64,000 bases of DNA from Nitzschia sp. pyKryTriq1 (GCA_956465555.1 OY101116.1:1488001-1552000); one strand, 5' to 3'. Positions 54,506 through 64,000 are shown, counted from the stretch's first letter. Made by a program: numbers and translations. Notes: generated by a model from the letters alone, not told the origin.

Positions 54506-55228
54506 GATGATTCTGGTATTATATTCTTGAATGTGATTACACTACAGAGGGTTGATCTGAAGTGATTTGCGTTTTAGGGTGGGGACCTGCAAGTAGTGCC
54601 GGTATTGTAGTAATGGGGCAATTAGACTTTGAATCGATCATAATCCATAATCACCGGCAACCGACCCCATCGCCCACCATTGCCGATGTGCAACGTGCAT
54701 CCGACGGTTTGTTATTGCGGTTTGTGCATGTCGATTGGCCGCTGTGAAAGCAGGGTTTGGACGGATGGTGGACGGACGGACGGATGGTGGACGATTAGTT
54801 CGATTAACAGTAATCCTTGGTGGGCTGCCGTACCCGGTACACGTACTTATACCGGCACTACTGTACTTGTACTATTTTTCTTCCTACATCGTAAAGCAGT
54901 ACACTACTCCTTTCTATCTAGCTCATAGTAGCAGCGACAAAGTGCAGTCGAATTTACGAACTACTACCTTGACGGTCGAGAGCAATGAATCTCTCTTGCG
55001 CCGGAACGACAATGATTGATTCAATGGACTCTTTCACCTGTGCTAGCTGAGTAGGAGTACTCACTCGTACCGGTAGGGAACTGTACTCTACTGCCTTGTT
55101 CCTGCCATGTACTCTCGTAGAACTTACAGTACGTGCAGTACCATATCTATCGAAAGGCTGCAAGGGAAAGAACATAGCATATTCACAGAATAACAAACCA
55201 GCTATCGATGTATCTACGAGTACTGCGC
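54506..55228. promoter_or_regulatory. 5' flank of RPB6 with several GTAC tracts
   Basis: No gene seen in 723 bases. GACGGACGGACGGATGGTGG repeats at about 54765. GTAC tracts at about 54828-54872 (CGTACCCGGTACACGTAC, TATACCGGCACTACTGTAC) and 55055-55145 (CTCGTACCGGTAGGG, CAGTACGTGCAGTACC). The right part is also the 3' flank of the F-box/LON gene. Confidence 0.4.
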
Positions 55229-56110
55229 TCAAACTCTAGTTGCAGCTGCATAGAATAAGTCGCCGTATTCCTGTCGACACCAGGTCCTGTCTAATCGCAC
55301 CCATGCAATCGGCATCAGCTGGACATCCGCTGTCTCTTGTTCGTAAGTTCGGCACCAGACAACTTGAACCAAACATGCCATAGATCCTGTCCTCAAATGC
55401 TGCGGTAGACAAAAATGAATCAAATAAGGAGGCTGTAAAATTCCATCATGGGTAGTACCAGGACGAATGGGTTGGCCACTCCGAGCCGCCCGAGGGTCCT
55501 CACATGCATTCATCAAGTCTCGAATCATCATGCGGTAGCGAGGCTCAAACAAGTGGAGACCGTACATTTCTCCGAGTGTCACGGAGCAAGGCATGAGAAA
55601 CATGGGAGCTTCAAACTTCAAGTGTCGAGTAAAGATCTTTCGATAGATATCTTTGTGACCAACAGATTCGCCAAGGTGCTTTCGCACTTCTTCAAGTAGA
55701 TCCGTGTCTTCCTCAAGCGGGTGATCTAGGGGCAACATTCTTCTAAGACCAGCCTTCCAAATGTGGTCGCGTTCTTCATTGGCAAGTTGACGCAGAAGTG
55801 CCTCTCTCCAGTAAGAATCCTGGTCCACGAGTTCACGGAATGATTTATTGACCAATGGAAGCGTTGAAGTCAAGGTTGCCGGTCGATATTGATTTTGAGT
55901 TCTGCGAGTTCGTGGTAATTCAAACTCATAGGGAGCATCGGCAATGAACGAAAGAATAATTCGTCGAATATCGTCGTTCAAGTCTGCAAACTGAGGAAAC
56001 TTGGGTTCTTGCACCACTTTCGCGTCCCTTTCAACAGCACCTGCTGAATCCTCGCATGATTTCATCTTTCTACTACTTCTTCGGAACGACTTTTGAATCA
56101 AATGGAGCAT
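55229..56110 (-). CDS. F-box protein with LON N-terminal-like domain
   Basis: A frame of 293 residues from ATG 56110 (a second ATG at 56065 is equally possible; the frame stays open upstream to 56410 but without recognisable sequence). Residues ~45-110 look like an F-box (FADLNDDIRRIILSFIADAP, TLPLVNKSFRELVDQDSYWR), the SKP1-binding part of SCF ubiquitin ligases. From ~165 the sequence resembles the LON/cereblon N-terminal domain (APMFLMPCSVTLGEMYGLHL, FEPRYRMMIRDLMNACEDP), used to bind substrates. The end is YGDLFYAAATRV. The combination suggests an E3 substrate receptor. No SKP1 partner is in the window. Confidence 0.72.
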   Translation of the reverse strand: MLHLIQKSFRRSSRKMKSCEDSAGAVERDAKVVQEPKFPQFADLNDDIRRIILSFIADAPYEFELPRTRRTQNQYRPATLTSTLPLVNKSFRELVDQDSYWREALLRQLANEERDHIWKAGLRRMLPLDHPLEEDTDLLEEVRKHLGESVGHKDIYRKIFTRHLKFEAPMFLMPCSVTLGEMYGLHLFEPRYRMMIRDLMNACEDPRAARSGQPIRPGTTHDGILQPPYLIHFCLPQHLRTGSMACLVQVVWCRTYEQETADVQLMPIAWVRLDRTWCRQEYGDLFYAAATRV

Positions 56111-56733
56111 GCCAAAGATGGGATGAAGCAATAGGACAGAAGCAGAAACAACGGAGTGTGAAGAAGTATGAGCGCTGATGATGCAACGAGCAACGAAATT
56201 CTTTGCGTGTGCATATCTTCTTGCGTATGCAGAGCAAAAGAAGAGAAAGGAAAGCAGTCGGCAGAAAGATCCCCCCTTGCTATTTACAGCCCTGGATATC
56301 TCTCCCCCCGCCTGCCGCGCCCGCCCGCCCAAACTTCTTGGCTTCGAAATACACGGACGGTGGACAGGCATCAGAATTCCATGCCAGTCAAAAAGCGAAG
56401 ACTTTCTCAATTTTTCGCGAGCTATTTTTAGGGCAATGGCTTTGCGTATTTTAGACCGCGAAATCCAAAATAATGCCTGCGGCTCGACTGACTTTGGACG
56501 ACGACGGATTTTTTTGACAAAATCTAGATCGAAATCAGAGCCTAGAGCTAGTAGAATAAATCGTCTAGCGATAAACTTATTGCTTTCAAAGCGAAAATTA
56601 GTGGACTAATCATAACATTGTATGCGAGGACGAGGCAACAATGCTGGAGTTCAGGTACTACTCGGAGGTAGTTGCGTGCAGATCTCGAGATAAAAACTGT
56701 ATCCAAGACTGGTAGGGCGTCTCTACTAGTGGC
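56111..56733. other. Gap between F-box/LON and DUF2061 genes
   Basis: Nothing supported as coding. A C/G-rich run (TCCCCCCGCCTGCCGCGCCC, about 56301) and an AT-rich stretch near 56570. No GTAC tract except GGTACTACTC near 56654. Confidence 0.4.
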
Positions 56734-57504
56734 TCAGATGGTAAAGTCAACATCGTACTCCTTGCCCCATTCGATTCTGGCCCATACTCGTTCGTAGAAG
56801 AACATGAGGGCGGTCTTAAAAACTGCGTCGGATCCGGCAATCTTCGACGCCATGCTGAGATCCTTGGCAATGAATACAGCCATAGTCAAAGTGTTGCAAA
56901 TTGCAAAGAGACGCCAGATCAAGGCCTTTGCCAAAGAGCGACCGGCCCCATCTTTCCCAGAGGATCGGCCAGCACTTGACTTGTTCATGAGGCGTTCGCC
57001 AATGAACATTGTAAATGACTTGCTAAAGAAATCAGATCCGACAATCGAGAGGGCTGTGGCAAGCGATCCAGAGAAGCGCAGTGAAGTAACAAAGGTTACC
57101 GACCCAGCAATAATACGCCACATAAAGGCCTTGACGGCTGATCGAACTGTGCTTTCGGTAAAGACGCCGCCAACTGGCGGTTCTGCCAATTGAAGGCCGT
57201 TCAAATAGTCTTGCTTTTTTGATTGAATCTTGTCGAGATTTGCCTGCAATTCAGTCAGTTGAGCCATGGCTTGTGCTCTTTTCTTATCTAGCTGCGCTTC
57301 CTGCTTTTCCAGAGACTTTAGAAGCCTGTCGTTTGCGAAGCTGTCGCTGTTGGCGGTGGTGGCGGCTTTCAAGAGGTCCGCATTGCGAGCCGGTTGGGCA
57401 AGCGCAGATCTCGGTGTTGAGAACAGCGGCGACGATGTGAACGCACACACAAGTGTGGAAGAGGCAAGAAGGGGTGCCAAGATTAAAGAAAGGAGACGGA
57501 CCAT
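56734..57504 (-). CDS. Plastid-targeted protein with two DUF2061 domains
   Basis: A 256-residue single-exon protein. Signal peptide (MVRLLSLILAPLLASSTLV) then CAFTSSPLFSTPRS, an Ala-Phe plastid cleavage site. A coiled coil spans ~60-100 (LLKSLEKQEAQLDKKRAQAM). Two copies of the membrane DUF2061 module follow: TVRSAVKAFMWRIIAGSVTF with MFIGERLMNK (~118-174) and RSLAKALIWRLFAICNTLTM with FFYERVWARIEWG (~188-247). The WR..A..T and ERxW signatures recur in both. Function of DUF2061 is unknown; bacterial members are about 70-residue inner-membrane proteins. The location is probably the plastid envelope or thylakoid. The duplication makes a four-helix protein. Confidence 0.82.
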   Translation of the reverse strand: MVRLLSLILAPLLASSTLVCAFTSSPLFSTPRSALAQPARNADLLKAATTANSDSFANDRLLKSLEKQEAQLDKKRAQAMAQLTELQANLDKIQSKKQDYLNGLQLAEPPVGGVFTESTVRSAVKAFMWRIIAGSVTFVTSLRFSGSLATALSIVGSDFFSKSFTMFIGERLMNKSSAGRSSGKDGAGRSLAKALIWRLFAICNTLTMAVFIAKDLSMASKIAGSDAVFKTALMFFYERVWARIEWGKEYDVDFTI

Positions 57505-57963
57505 GTTGCGGCAAGTAGAAGCGATTGCTCAAAGACAAGAGATAATGACTTGAGTTGTCGTGGTCGGGGTTGCTAATCAGAAAGTTCAGAAAAATAATGA
57601 ACTGAAACGTGAGCGCGATGGCGGGCGAGGAGAGAGAGGAGAGAACCAAAACCGGCGATGGCTCGGATACGGCCACAAGTGTGGGGTCTTGGTGTGCCGA
57701 TGTGGCGCGAAGTGACAGACCTCGCAATGTAAGTGTTTGTGCGGGCACGACAGAAGCAAAAAATGACGTGAAAGTTCGAGCAAGGTTCGTATCTTTGTCG
57801 CTTGCGACATCACCAGAAATAAGGTGGTGGTCGTCGGCGTGCCATGCATGCTCGCTTCAATTTCGCGAGGCGGACGATATGGGAGCCTGCCGGCCCCAGA
57901 AAAGACACCTCAGGCATGCACTCCAAATTTTCGGCCGAACGATGACCGTCGCGGTTCATTCGT

Positions 57964-58809
57964 TGGCTCGACAGCCAGACAGACGGAGACAGAAGGAGTT
58001 TCGTCTGGAAGGCGCCCGCCTGAACAGACAGAGCAACGGTGACGTAGAGACTATTTCTGATTGGACGAGAAGAAGAGGAAGGAAGTTTGAGTGTGATTGA
58101 AGGACCTGCCGACTGAAGAGTGAAGGACGATGAGAACCGAACAAGATCGAGAAACGATCGAAATCGGTCGCTCAGTCCTGGCTCACAATTCTGCAATTGA
58201 TCGCATCAACACGCCTCTCAATCGACAGATTAGAAGTAGAGTAAAGCTTTACTTCGTTTCAACTCTCAAGTCTCAAACACCATCAACTGTAAGTAAAAAC
58301 TCGAAAATTCATATCGTATCGAAAAAGATTCGATCAATTCCAACAACTGCGGGAGATATTCCACCGACGGTCTCGCAATCGACGAGAATCTTCTCACGCG
58401 ACGACTGACGGCAATATCAAACCACACCCCTCTTCCTCTTTTTTCCTTTTATCATCTTATTTTTTTTATTTTTTATTTTTTAATACAGTTCTATCGCTCT
58501 ACACATTGGGCACAACAGAGCCGTCGAAACGCACTCTGAGTTTCCTTTCAGTCAACAAGACGAGCGTCCCTTCACTGGATTTGGCAAGGCGAGCACTCCC
58601 CGCGCACCATCGGATTCGAGCGAATCGAACGAATCCGATCGGTCGCACGGGGTTCTAGCGCTCTGTTATATGCCAAGTACGTGTACCTATGGACTTTGTA
58701 CTTGAACGACTACTCAGAGAGTGAGAGGCTTCCACGTGTAGATGCGGAGAACAAGGCGTGAGAGAGGTTGAGTCTGGTAAGAATCCACGATATTCAAGAA
58801 AGACTCTGG
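57964..58809 (+). repeat. Duplicated block, left copy (parts A, X, B)
   Basis: Part A (57964-58250) matches 58807-59093, as far as I can read without mismatch over 287 bases. Part B (58583-58809) matches 59112-59338 over 227 bases. Between them part X (58251-58582) is unique; it contains a GTAAGT at 58289 and, after a long pyrimidine tract, a TACAG at 58488, which looks like a 200-base intron. A and B keep order and orientation in both copies. Confidence 0.92.
58609..58639. repeat. 10-base inverted repeat (also at 59138-59168)
   Basis: ATCGGATTCG and CGAATCCGAT are perfect reverse complements separated by 11 bases that themselves hold GAATCGAA. Present identically in both B parts. Could be a protein-binding site or a small hairpin. 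Confidence 0.85.
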
Positions 58810-59338
58810 CTCGACAGCCAGACAGACGGAGACAGAAGGAGTTTCGTCTGGAAGGCGCCCGCCTGAACAGACAGAGCAACGGTGACGTAGAGACTATTTC
58901 TGATTGGACGAGAAGAAGAGGAAGGAAGTTTGAGTGTGATTGAAGGACCTGCCGACTGAAGAGTGAAGGACGATGAGAACCGAACAAGATCGAGAAACGA
59001 TCGAAATCGGTCGCTCAGTCCTGGCTCACAATTCTGCAATTGATCGCATCAACACGCCTCTCAATCGACAGATTAGAAGTAGAGTAAAGCTTTCCCGGCC
59101 CACCCACCCTGGGCAAGGCGAGCACTCCCCGCGCACCATCGGATTCGAGCGAATCGAACGAATCCGATCGGTCGCACGGGGTTCTAGCGCTCTGTTATAT
59201 GCCAAGTACGTGTACCTATGGACTTTGTACTTGAACGACTACTCAGAGAGTGAGAGGCTTCCACGTGTAGATGCGGAGAACAAGGCGTGAGAGAGGTTGA
59301 GTCTGGTAAGAATCCACGATATTCAAGAAAGACTCTGG
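58807..59338 (+). repeat. Duplicated block, right copy (parts A' and B')
   Basis: Copies of A and B joined by an 18-base non-matching filler (CCCGGCCCACCCACCCTG, 59094-59111) in place of the 332-base X. The junction with the left copy lies at TGG, shared by both ends, as in a microhomology-mediated tandem duplication. High identity implies recent origin. Confidence 0.92.
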
Positions 59339-59588
59339 GTCGGTGATGGAGATGGAAGCCTACCGGTACCGATACTAGCAGGCGTCAGGCGCTGTGGACA
59401 CGACGGCTCTTCTTCAAAAGCGAGAGGAGAAAAGATCTTACTGCTTACGAGCACACTTTTTAAAATCGATCCATTGATCGATCAAGAGCTTGGAAATCTG
59501 CTGGTTTCAGCCAAAAGGAGTGTTTGGTTTCAGAGCTATTGAAGATTGTTGCTGCGCTTCCAAGTAAAGTGGAAAGTGGATCTGAAAA

Positions 59589-61742
59589 ATGGACGATCCG
59601 ATTTCCCTTTCGATTAAGGCCAGAGGAAAGAACAAATCAGGCTTGCAGGTGAAACTTCGTGAGGATGGATACTATTATATTTGCAAGGTTCCCAAGGGCA
59701 TGAAAGATTGTGCTGTGGGAGATCGAGTTTTGGAGATCAATGGTGTCAAATCTGAACGCTTTAAGGGAGAAGGGAGTGCCAATGATTTGATTGATACGTT
59801 TCAACTCGAAATGTAAGACGATTGATTGCGCCCGCCTGGAAAAGCAACATATCAATACACGCCGAAATTTCCAGGTTTACGCAGGCTTGCTCATGAATTC
59901 CGTTTTGTTTTTTATTCTCGGTGTAACATAGCATACCAGTTGATGGGGACGAAGGCTACGCAACGACTGATGATGAATTGGACTTTGATTTGGAAGACGA
60001 GGAGTCGTCGCCCCAGACCACGACTGCTGCTGCTGCCCCTGTTGCGCAAAAAGTAAAGAAAGCTGCAGCAGGCGCTGTTGGTCAAAAGAAGGTAACAACT
60101 CGAGAGTTTATAGATGGTAATGTATCCGTATGTCGTCGAGTTGGGTGGTCGTCTCACTATGTGTGACTGTTCTCGTACTGACTACTCTAGGGCCCTGGTC
60201 GTCGGGAGAACGTGGAGTATTTAGATGAGAGCGATAGTGATGAAGATGTGCCACAGAAAGGAGAGGTACGAGCAAATCTGACGAGGCTTGCATAGATTGT
60301 TACTTGTAGGTTCTAATATCGGCAATTCTTCGTGATGTGCGTGCAGAAGAATCGTGGAATGGCAAATGCTGTCCCGAATAAACCACTTCAGCAAAAGGTG
60401 AGTGCAGTAAACTGTTCGAGCTTGATGAGCTTCCACCAATTGCTGATTGTATCATGTGAATTCTGTAAGGGACGTGGACGTAGAGACACCGTTGAATATG
60501 TTGATGATGATGATGACGACGACGACGACGATGAAGTGGCTCGCCCCCAACCAAAATTTGGAAAAGGTAACAACGAGAAGGGTGGCAATACGAAAAAGGA
60601 AGAGGGGAGTCGTTCTACGCCGAACAGTAGTGCTAAGCCTGTAAGTTCGAGGTGGTATGATACCAATACCAGAATGTCCTGATCCCAAACTTGAACTCAC
60701 GTTCTTGGCTCTCGGCAGGCGCGAGGACGTCGTGAAGAGGTGGAATACCTCGATGACGAGGATGATGATGTGATGAGTTCCGAAGACGAAGAATATGAGG
60801 AGGTCGTACGTCCAAGACCGGGCGTTCGTGGCAAACCCGTACAAGTAAGTGGTGTGATTTTTCTGTGAGTCAGATTCTAGCGAGCCAACCTCACATTTTC
60901 CACTCCTTACATTAAATCTCTGCAGGCGAAGCCAGAGAATGTTCCAGTCAAAACCGTGAGCGATGAAAGTGACGACGACAGCGAGGAGGAAGAATACGAA
61001 GAAGTTAGTAGGCCGCGGCCTAGTAGTGGCCGAGCGAGGGTACGTGACCAGACTGTGTTTTCCTTCACAACGAATGCTTCACTTCAAAAGTCACTAATGA
61101 TTTGTCTGTTTTTTAAAAGAGTGTACCGGTACCCGTGGCACAGGACGACGAAGTTGGCGGCAACGGGGAGCATGATGATGAAAGTAGTGTTTCACGATCA
61201 GATGACGAGTACGAGGAGGACGAGGACTATGATGCGGTGAGATATCGATGACAACCAGGCCTGCGTTGGGTGTATCACTGTCTTTGACCTCACCATTTGT
61301 GTCCATACAATTTGTCCAGCCTCGTAAACCACTTTCTCAACAATCCTTGAGGCATGCTCTGGCAAAAAAACAAGACTCGAAACGATCGTTGTATCGTCCA
61401 TCACCAGAAGATTTCGATCGACCCTATGTATCAAATTACCAGCCGATGGATAGGTGGATGGTGACGGTGAAAAAAGACGAGGACCAAAAGGTTGGTATTT
61501 CGATCGTACAACACAAAAAAGAGTTATTTGTCACTGACGTAGAGGAGGGTCCCTTCTTCAAGACCGCGCTTGATAAAGGTGACAAGATTCTTTCAATCAA
61601 CGGGAAGAAAGTCCCAAAGCAAATTACGAGCGTGACCGAAGCCGAAGAGATAATGGAGGGAAAGACGAAATTGACTGTTTTTGTCCTGAGGCCTGACCGC
61701 GAAAAAGATCCAGGATACCAGTGGGTGATGGACAACTTTTGA
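59589..61742 (+). CDS. Two-PDZ protein with acidic repeat linker encoded by symmetric exons
   Basis: Predicted nine exons: 59589-59812, 59932-60091, 60191-60265, 60347-60397, 60470-60640, 60719-60844, 60926-61039, 61120-61236 and 61320-61742 (486 residues). Exon 1 encodes a PDZ-like domain (SGLQVKLREDGYYYICKVPK, CAVGDRVLEINGV). The last exon encodes a second (WMVTVKKDEDQKVGISIVQH, LDKGDKILSINGKKVPKQIT). Exons 3-8 are all multiples of three in phase 0, and three of them begin with the same module: GPGRRENVEYLDE, GRGRRDTVEYVDD, ARGRREEVEYLDD, each followed by an acidic run, while exons 6-8 also share an EEYEEV/SRPRP or DEYEED pattern. Any of these exons could be skipped without frameshift. A scaffold role is inferred from PDZ domains; no known orthologue recognised. 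Confidence 0.75.
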
Positions 61743-61842
61743 ACGCTTGTCACAGATACTTCTACCAAAGCAGCATAGACTCAAAATCACATTTGTTGAG
61801 AGAAAAATCTAGCATTGTATACTCTACAGTAGAGTACATCTT

Positions 61843-62378
61843 TTAAAGAGTCCACCAGTTCTTCTTTTCAGGTGCGGCGGCCGGTGCGGGTTCTTCCTTC
61901 TTCTTACTGCCGAAGAAAGAAAAGCTAGGCTTCTTTTTCAAGTCAGAATCATCAGGAGCCCCTCCTGGTCGTTGCCTGTAAATAAATGATGGTGAGATAA
62001 TCCTCTCGACGAAATTCGTTGATTCGGTGCAAGAACTTACATGTAGGGAAGATCCTTGGGATCTTTGACCTTCTTGGGGTCAACAGGGAACAAGTTCTTT
62101 CCTCCAGCTTTTTGCCATTCCGAAAATGAACGCGACTTGAAAGTGGTGATACCTTCGGCACCAAGATTCTTTCCTTTGTTCTTGTTTTTCTCGGCATTCT
62201 TCATTTTCATCCATTGCTCCTTCGACATGCCAGACGGGATGTATTCCATGGTCATTCCTGCCTTGTTGCTGACACCAACCGACATTTGTGCTCCGGAGAA
62301 TGCCGAATTCGACGAGAAAGCATCCACCGAGGAAGCAACAGCAAGAAGGCCGACGGCAATAACAGAGGTGCTCTTCAT
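61843..62378 (-). CDS. Small plastid-targeted protein ending KNWWTL, function unknown
   Basis: Predicted exons are 62378-62041 and 61975-61843 (156 residues), joined LPYM across a codon (GTAAGT donor, TTTACAG acceptor). The N-terminus is a signal peptide (MKSTSVIAVGLLAVASSV) followed by DAFSSNSAFSG, an Ala-Phe plastid cut site. The mature part is basic: MEYIPSGMSKEQWMKMKNAE, KNKNKGKNLGAEGITTFKSR, SFSEWQKAGGKNLFPVDPKK. The second exon encodes QRPGGAPDDSDLKKKPSFSF, an Ala/Pro stretch and the end KKNWWTL. I recall similar small proteins in other diatoms but no function. It is divergent from the light-harvesting gene, 577 bases from its start. The second exon is too short to stand out as an open frame alone. 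Confidence 0.82.
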
Positions 62379-62955
62379 TTTCAAGAATTGATTGGGTGTA
62401 GAAAGAAAACTATGATTGCGATTTATCATCACCGCCCGGTTTCTTCTGACGACCACCTTGCTTGTTGCTGGTGGCGCAAGTAGCAGGAGTGGACGACTGA
62501 CTCATTTTGCTCGTACGGTGCGTATGGTCGGTACCGGTAGACTACGGTATCATACTACTTGTACCGGTCTACCTGCTGGTACCGGCAAATCGGAAATTCG
62601 ATGATCATCCATCGATCCACGACAACAGTTCGCCCTTGCGTCGCGGATGGAAATCACCACGTCACCATCGTTCTTGCTACGTGTGTACCCGTGTAGTGAG
62701 CGAGTCACGAACCAGGCAGTCCTGAATATTGTGGAATTTCGAATTTGGGTTCTTGCAAATTGATGAAATTTTTCGAAACAAAATGTCGCATGTAATGTCG
62801 GATTCCATCTTGAAGTCAAATCTTGCCGAGCTCATCTTTCTCGTGCCTCATCGAGACTTTGCACACGTTGTTCGATGATCCCTTGCGCAAAGCAGAGCGA
62901 AGGTATCATAGCAGATTGCCGATCATTCTCACGTAATAAGAACAGAAATTTCACC
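62379..62955. promoter_or_regulatory. Candidate shared promoter of two plastid-protein genes
   Basis: Divergent 577-base gap. A GTAC tract spans about 62512-62586 (TCGTACGGTGCGTATGG, GGTACCGGTAGACTACGG, CTTGTACCGGTCTACC, GCTGGTACCGGC). Nothing else supported. Confidence 0.42.
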
Positions 62956-63674
62956 ATGAAGACCTCTACCATCCTTGCTCTCGCCTCTGCTGTCGTCCCC
63001 GCGGCTGCCTTCGCCCCGGCGAAGAGCAACAGCGCCAAGTCTTCCCTTGATATCAGCAAGGAAGAAATCTTGAAATCCCCCGATACAACGGAGTTTGGAT
63101 CGATCTGGGATCCCCTTGGTCTTGCTGAGATTGGATCTGAGGAAACTCTTGCCTGGTACCGCCATTCCGAGATCAAGCATGGACGTATTGCTATGGCTGC
63201 CTTCGTTGGATGGTGGGCTGTTGGCGCTGGACTCCGTCTCCCGGGCGACTTGTCGTACGGTCAAGCATTCTCGTCGATCCCATCGAAGGGTCTTGAAGCC
63301 TGGGATGCTGTCCCTGGATGGGGTAAGGCTCAACTGCTTCTCTTCGCTGGACTTATCGAATTCCACGATGAGCTTTTCTACAGCAAGCGATCAACCCATT
63401 ATATGCGCGGAGGAATTCCTGGAAAGGTAAGGTATTCGTTGAAGAATGTATTATCCGGGAAGTACACATGCACTCATCCCGTTTTCTTTCCCTTTAGAAC
63501 ATGGTTCCTGGACTTTTCGATCCCTTTGGTCTTTCCAAGAACAAGAGTGCAGAGGCCCTTGCACGAGGACGTGACTCTGAAATCAAGAATGGACGTCTTG
63601 CTATGATTGGTTTCATGGGACTGTACGCTGCCGCCACGATCGATGGATCCGTCCCTCTTCAACCTGATTGCTAA
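62956..63674 (+). CDS. Fucoxanthin-chlorophyll a/c light-harvesting protein
   Basis: Thylakoid antenna protein of the LHC superfamily. Predicted exons are 62956-63426 and 63498-63674 (215 residues; GTAAGG donor, CCCTTTAG acceptor, phase 0). Bipartite presequence: MKTSTILALASAVVPAAAFA with the AAAFAP cut site. Helix 1 has the chlorophyll-binding motif WYRHSEIKHGRIAMAAFVGW; helix 2 lies around WGKAQLLLFAGLIEFHDELF; helix 3 has SEIKNGRLAMIGFMGLYAAA. N-terminal IWDPLGLAEIGSEET and FDPFGLSKNKS loops are LHC-typical. Codon use is biased as in highly expressed genes. Which subclass (Lhcf, Lhcr or a divergent group) cannot be settled by eye; the long loop between helices 1 and 2 (LPGDLSYGQAFSSIPSKG) argues against a canonical Lhcf. 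Confidence 0.95.
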
Positions 63675-64000
63675 GCAACTTGTTGAGAGCACACAACAGT
63701 TTGCTCTCGCACCCCTTGAACATATTATGTTCCCAATTCACCTTTACAGCCAGAAATGCTGTGCCATTCTCGAATAATTGTAGAGAAAGATTGAGTGGCT
63801 TCGAAGGCTGACCAGCGACTTGAAGGCAATCCTATTAGTTAGAGTAGGAACTGTTTATCCTCGATTGTGCCCTGTTTGTTGTTGAACTTATTGTCGAACA
63901 TCATACTCAGGTATTGGACTACTGTATAAAGTTCGTGCCGCAACTTACGACACGTCCTTGGTGAGAAAATCATAGTGTATCAGCAGTCGGGCAACCAAAC
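63675..64000. other. 3' flank of the light-harvesting gene
   Basis: No gene or notable repeat seen in the final 326 bases; the next gene lies beyond the window. Confidence 0.5.

Larger units (their letters stand above)
57505..59588. other. 2.1 kb stretch without a supported gene, containing a duplicated block
   Basis: Open frames here are short and show no family features. The stretch is dominated by a tandem duplication (57964-58806 and 58807-59338) that differs by a 332-base segment present only in the left copy. GCCTACCGGTACCGATAC at about 59358 is the likely 5' tract of the PDZ gene that starts at 59589. Confidence 0.6.

Noticed and set aside
57609-58408. Frames of 163 and 92 residues across the duplicated block
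   Set aside because: Not continuous between the two copies beyond part A and without recognisable domains; better treated as non-coding for now.
57964-59338. Reading the duplicated block as terminal repeats of an LTR element
   Set aside because: The copies are directly adjacent, no polymerase or other element gene lies between or nearby, and the ends show no TG..CA termini or target duplication.

Overview
The window is nuclear DNA of a photosynthetic stramenopile, most probably a pennate diatom. The supporting evidence is a fucoxanthin-chlorophyll a/c light-harvesting gene at the right end, several presequences with a signal peptide followed by an Ala-Phe plastid cleavage motif, a DGAT1 fused to an N-terminal PH domain, a leucine-rich-repeat membrane protein ending in a Cys-rich CDCC..CF tail, a Pro-Ser repeat stalk in a membrane protein, and short introns (mostly 75-140 bases) with GTAAGT/GTACGT-type donors. 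Species is not claimed. No rRNA, tRNA, CRISPR array or convincing transposon, retroelement or virus-derived element was found. Exon joins below were inferred by reading frame, splice consensus and family alignment from memory; none was tested against transcripts.

Layout, left to right. 0-10 kb: COG3 (cut by the edge) diverges from CstF64; two glutaredoxins flank a MUS81-type winged-helix protein and a tandem pair of SAP/Cys-rich proteins; dynactin p62. 10-21 kb: an 883-residue repeat protein, PH-DGAT1, and an LRR single-pass membrane protein. 20-32 kb: tRNA dihydrouridine synthase 3, a LETM1-like protein, a thylakoid-lumen protein, GPI mannosyltransferase PIG-M, a VPS9-domain Rab5 exchange factor, and a MATE transporter. 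33-48 kb: ATG16 with its WD40 propeller, a head-to-head pair of mitochondrial F1-ATPase subunits (delta and beta), a bacterial-type cytochrome b561, an OSCA/TMEM63-type channel, a 2-oxoglutarate oxygenase, and a CBM9-like protein. 48-64 kb: a DsbA-fold protein and a thioredoxin back to back, adenylosuccinate lyase, a double ubiquitin-like (ZFAND1-type) protein, RPB6, an F-box/LON-like protein, a double DUF2061 plastid protein, a duplicated non-coding block, a two-PDZ protein built from repeated symmetric exons, and a plastid protein divergent from the light-harvesting gene.

The organisation is regular. Genes alternate strands, giving tail-to-tail pairs separated by as little as 9 bases and head-to-head pairs separated by about 500-1200 bases. 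The longer 5' gaps contain a distinctive GTAC-rich vocabulary (TACCGGTA, GTACTGTAC, AAGTAC repeats) that is almost absent from 3'-3' gaps; this is the most striking unexplained signal. Other leads are the SAP/Cys-rich tandem family, the winged-helix protein with a PIP-box-like tail, the symmetric-exon PDZ gene and the 843-base tandem duplication next to it.
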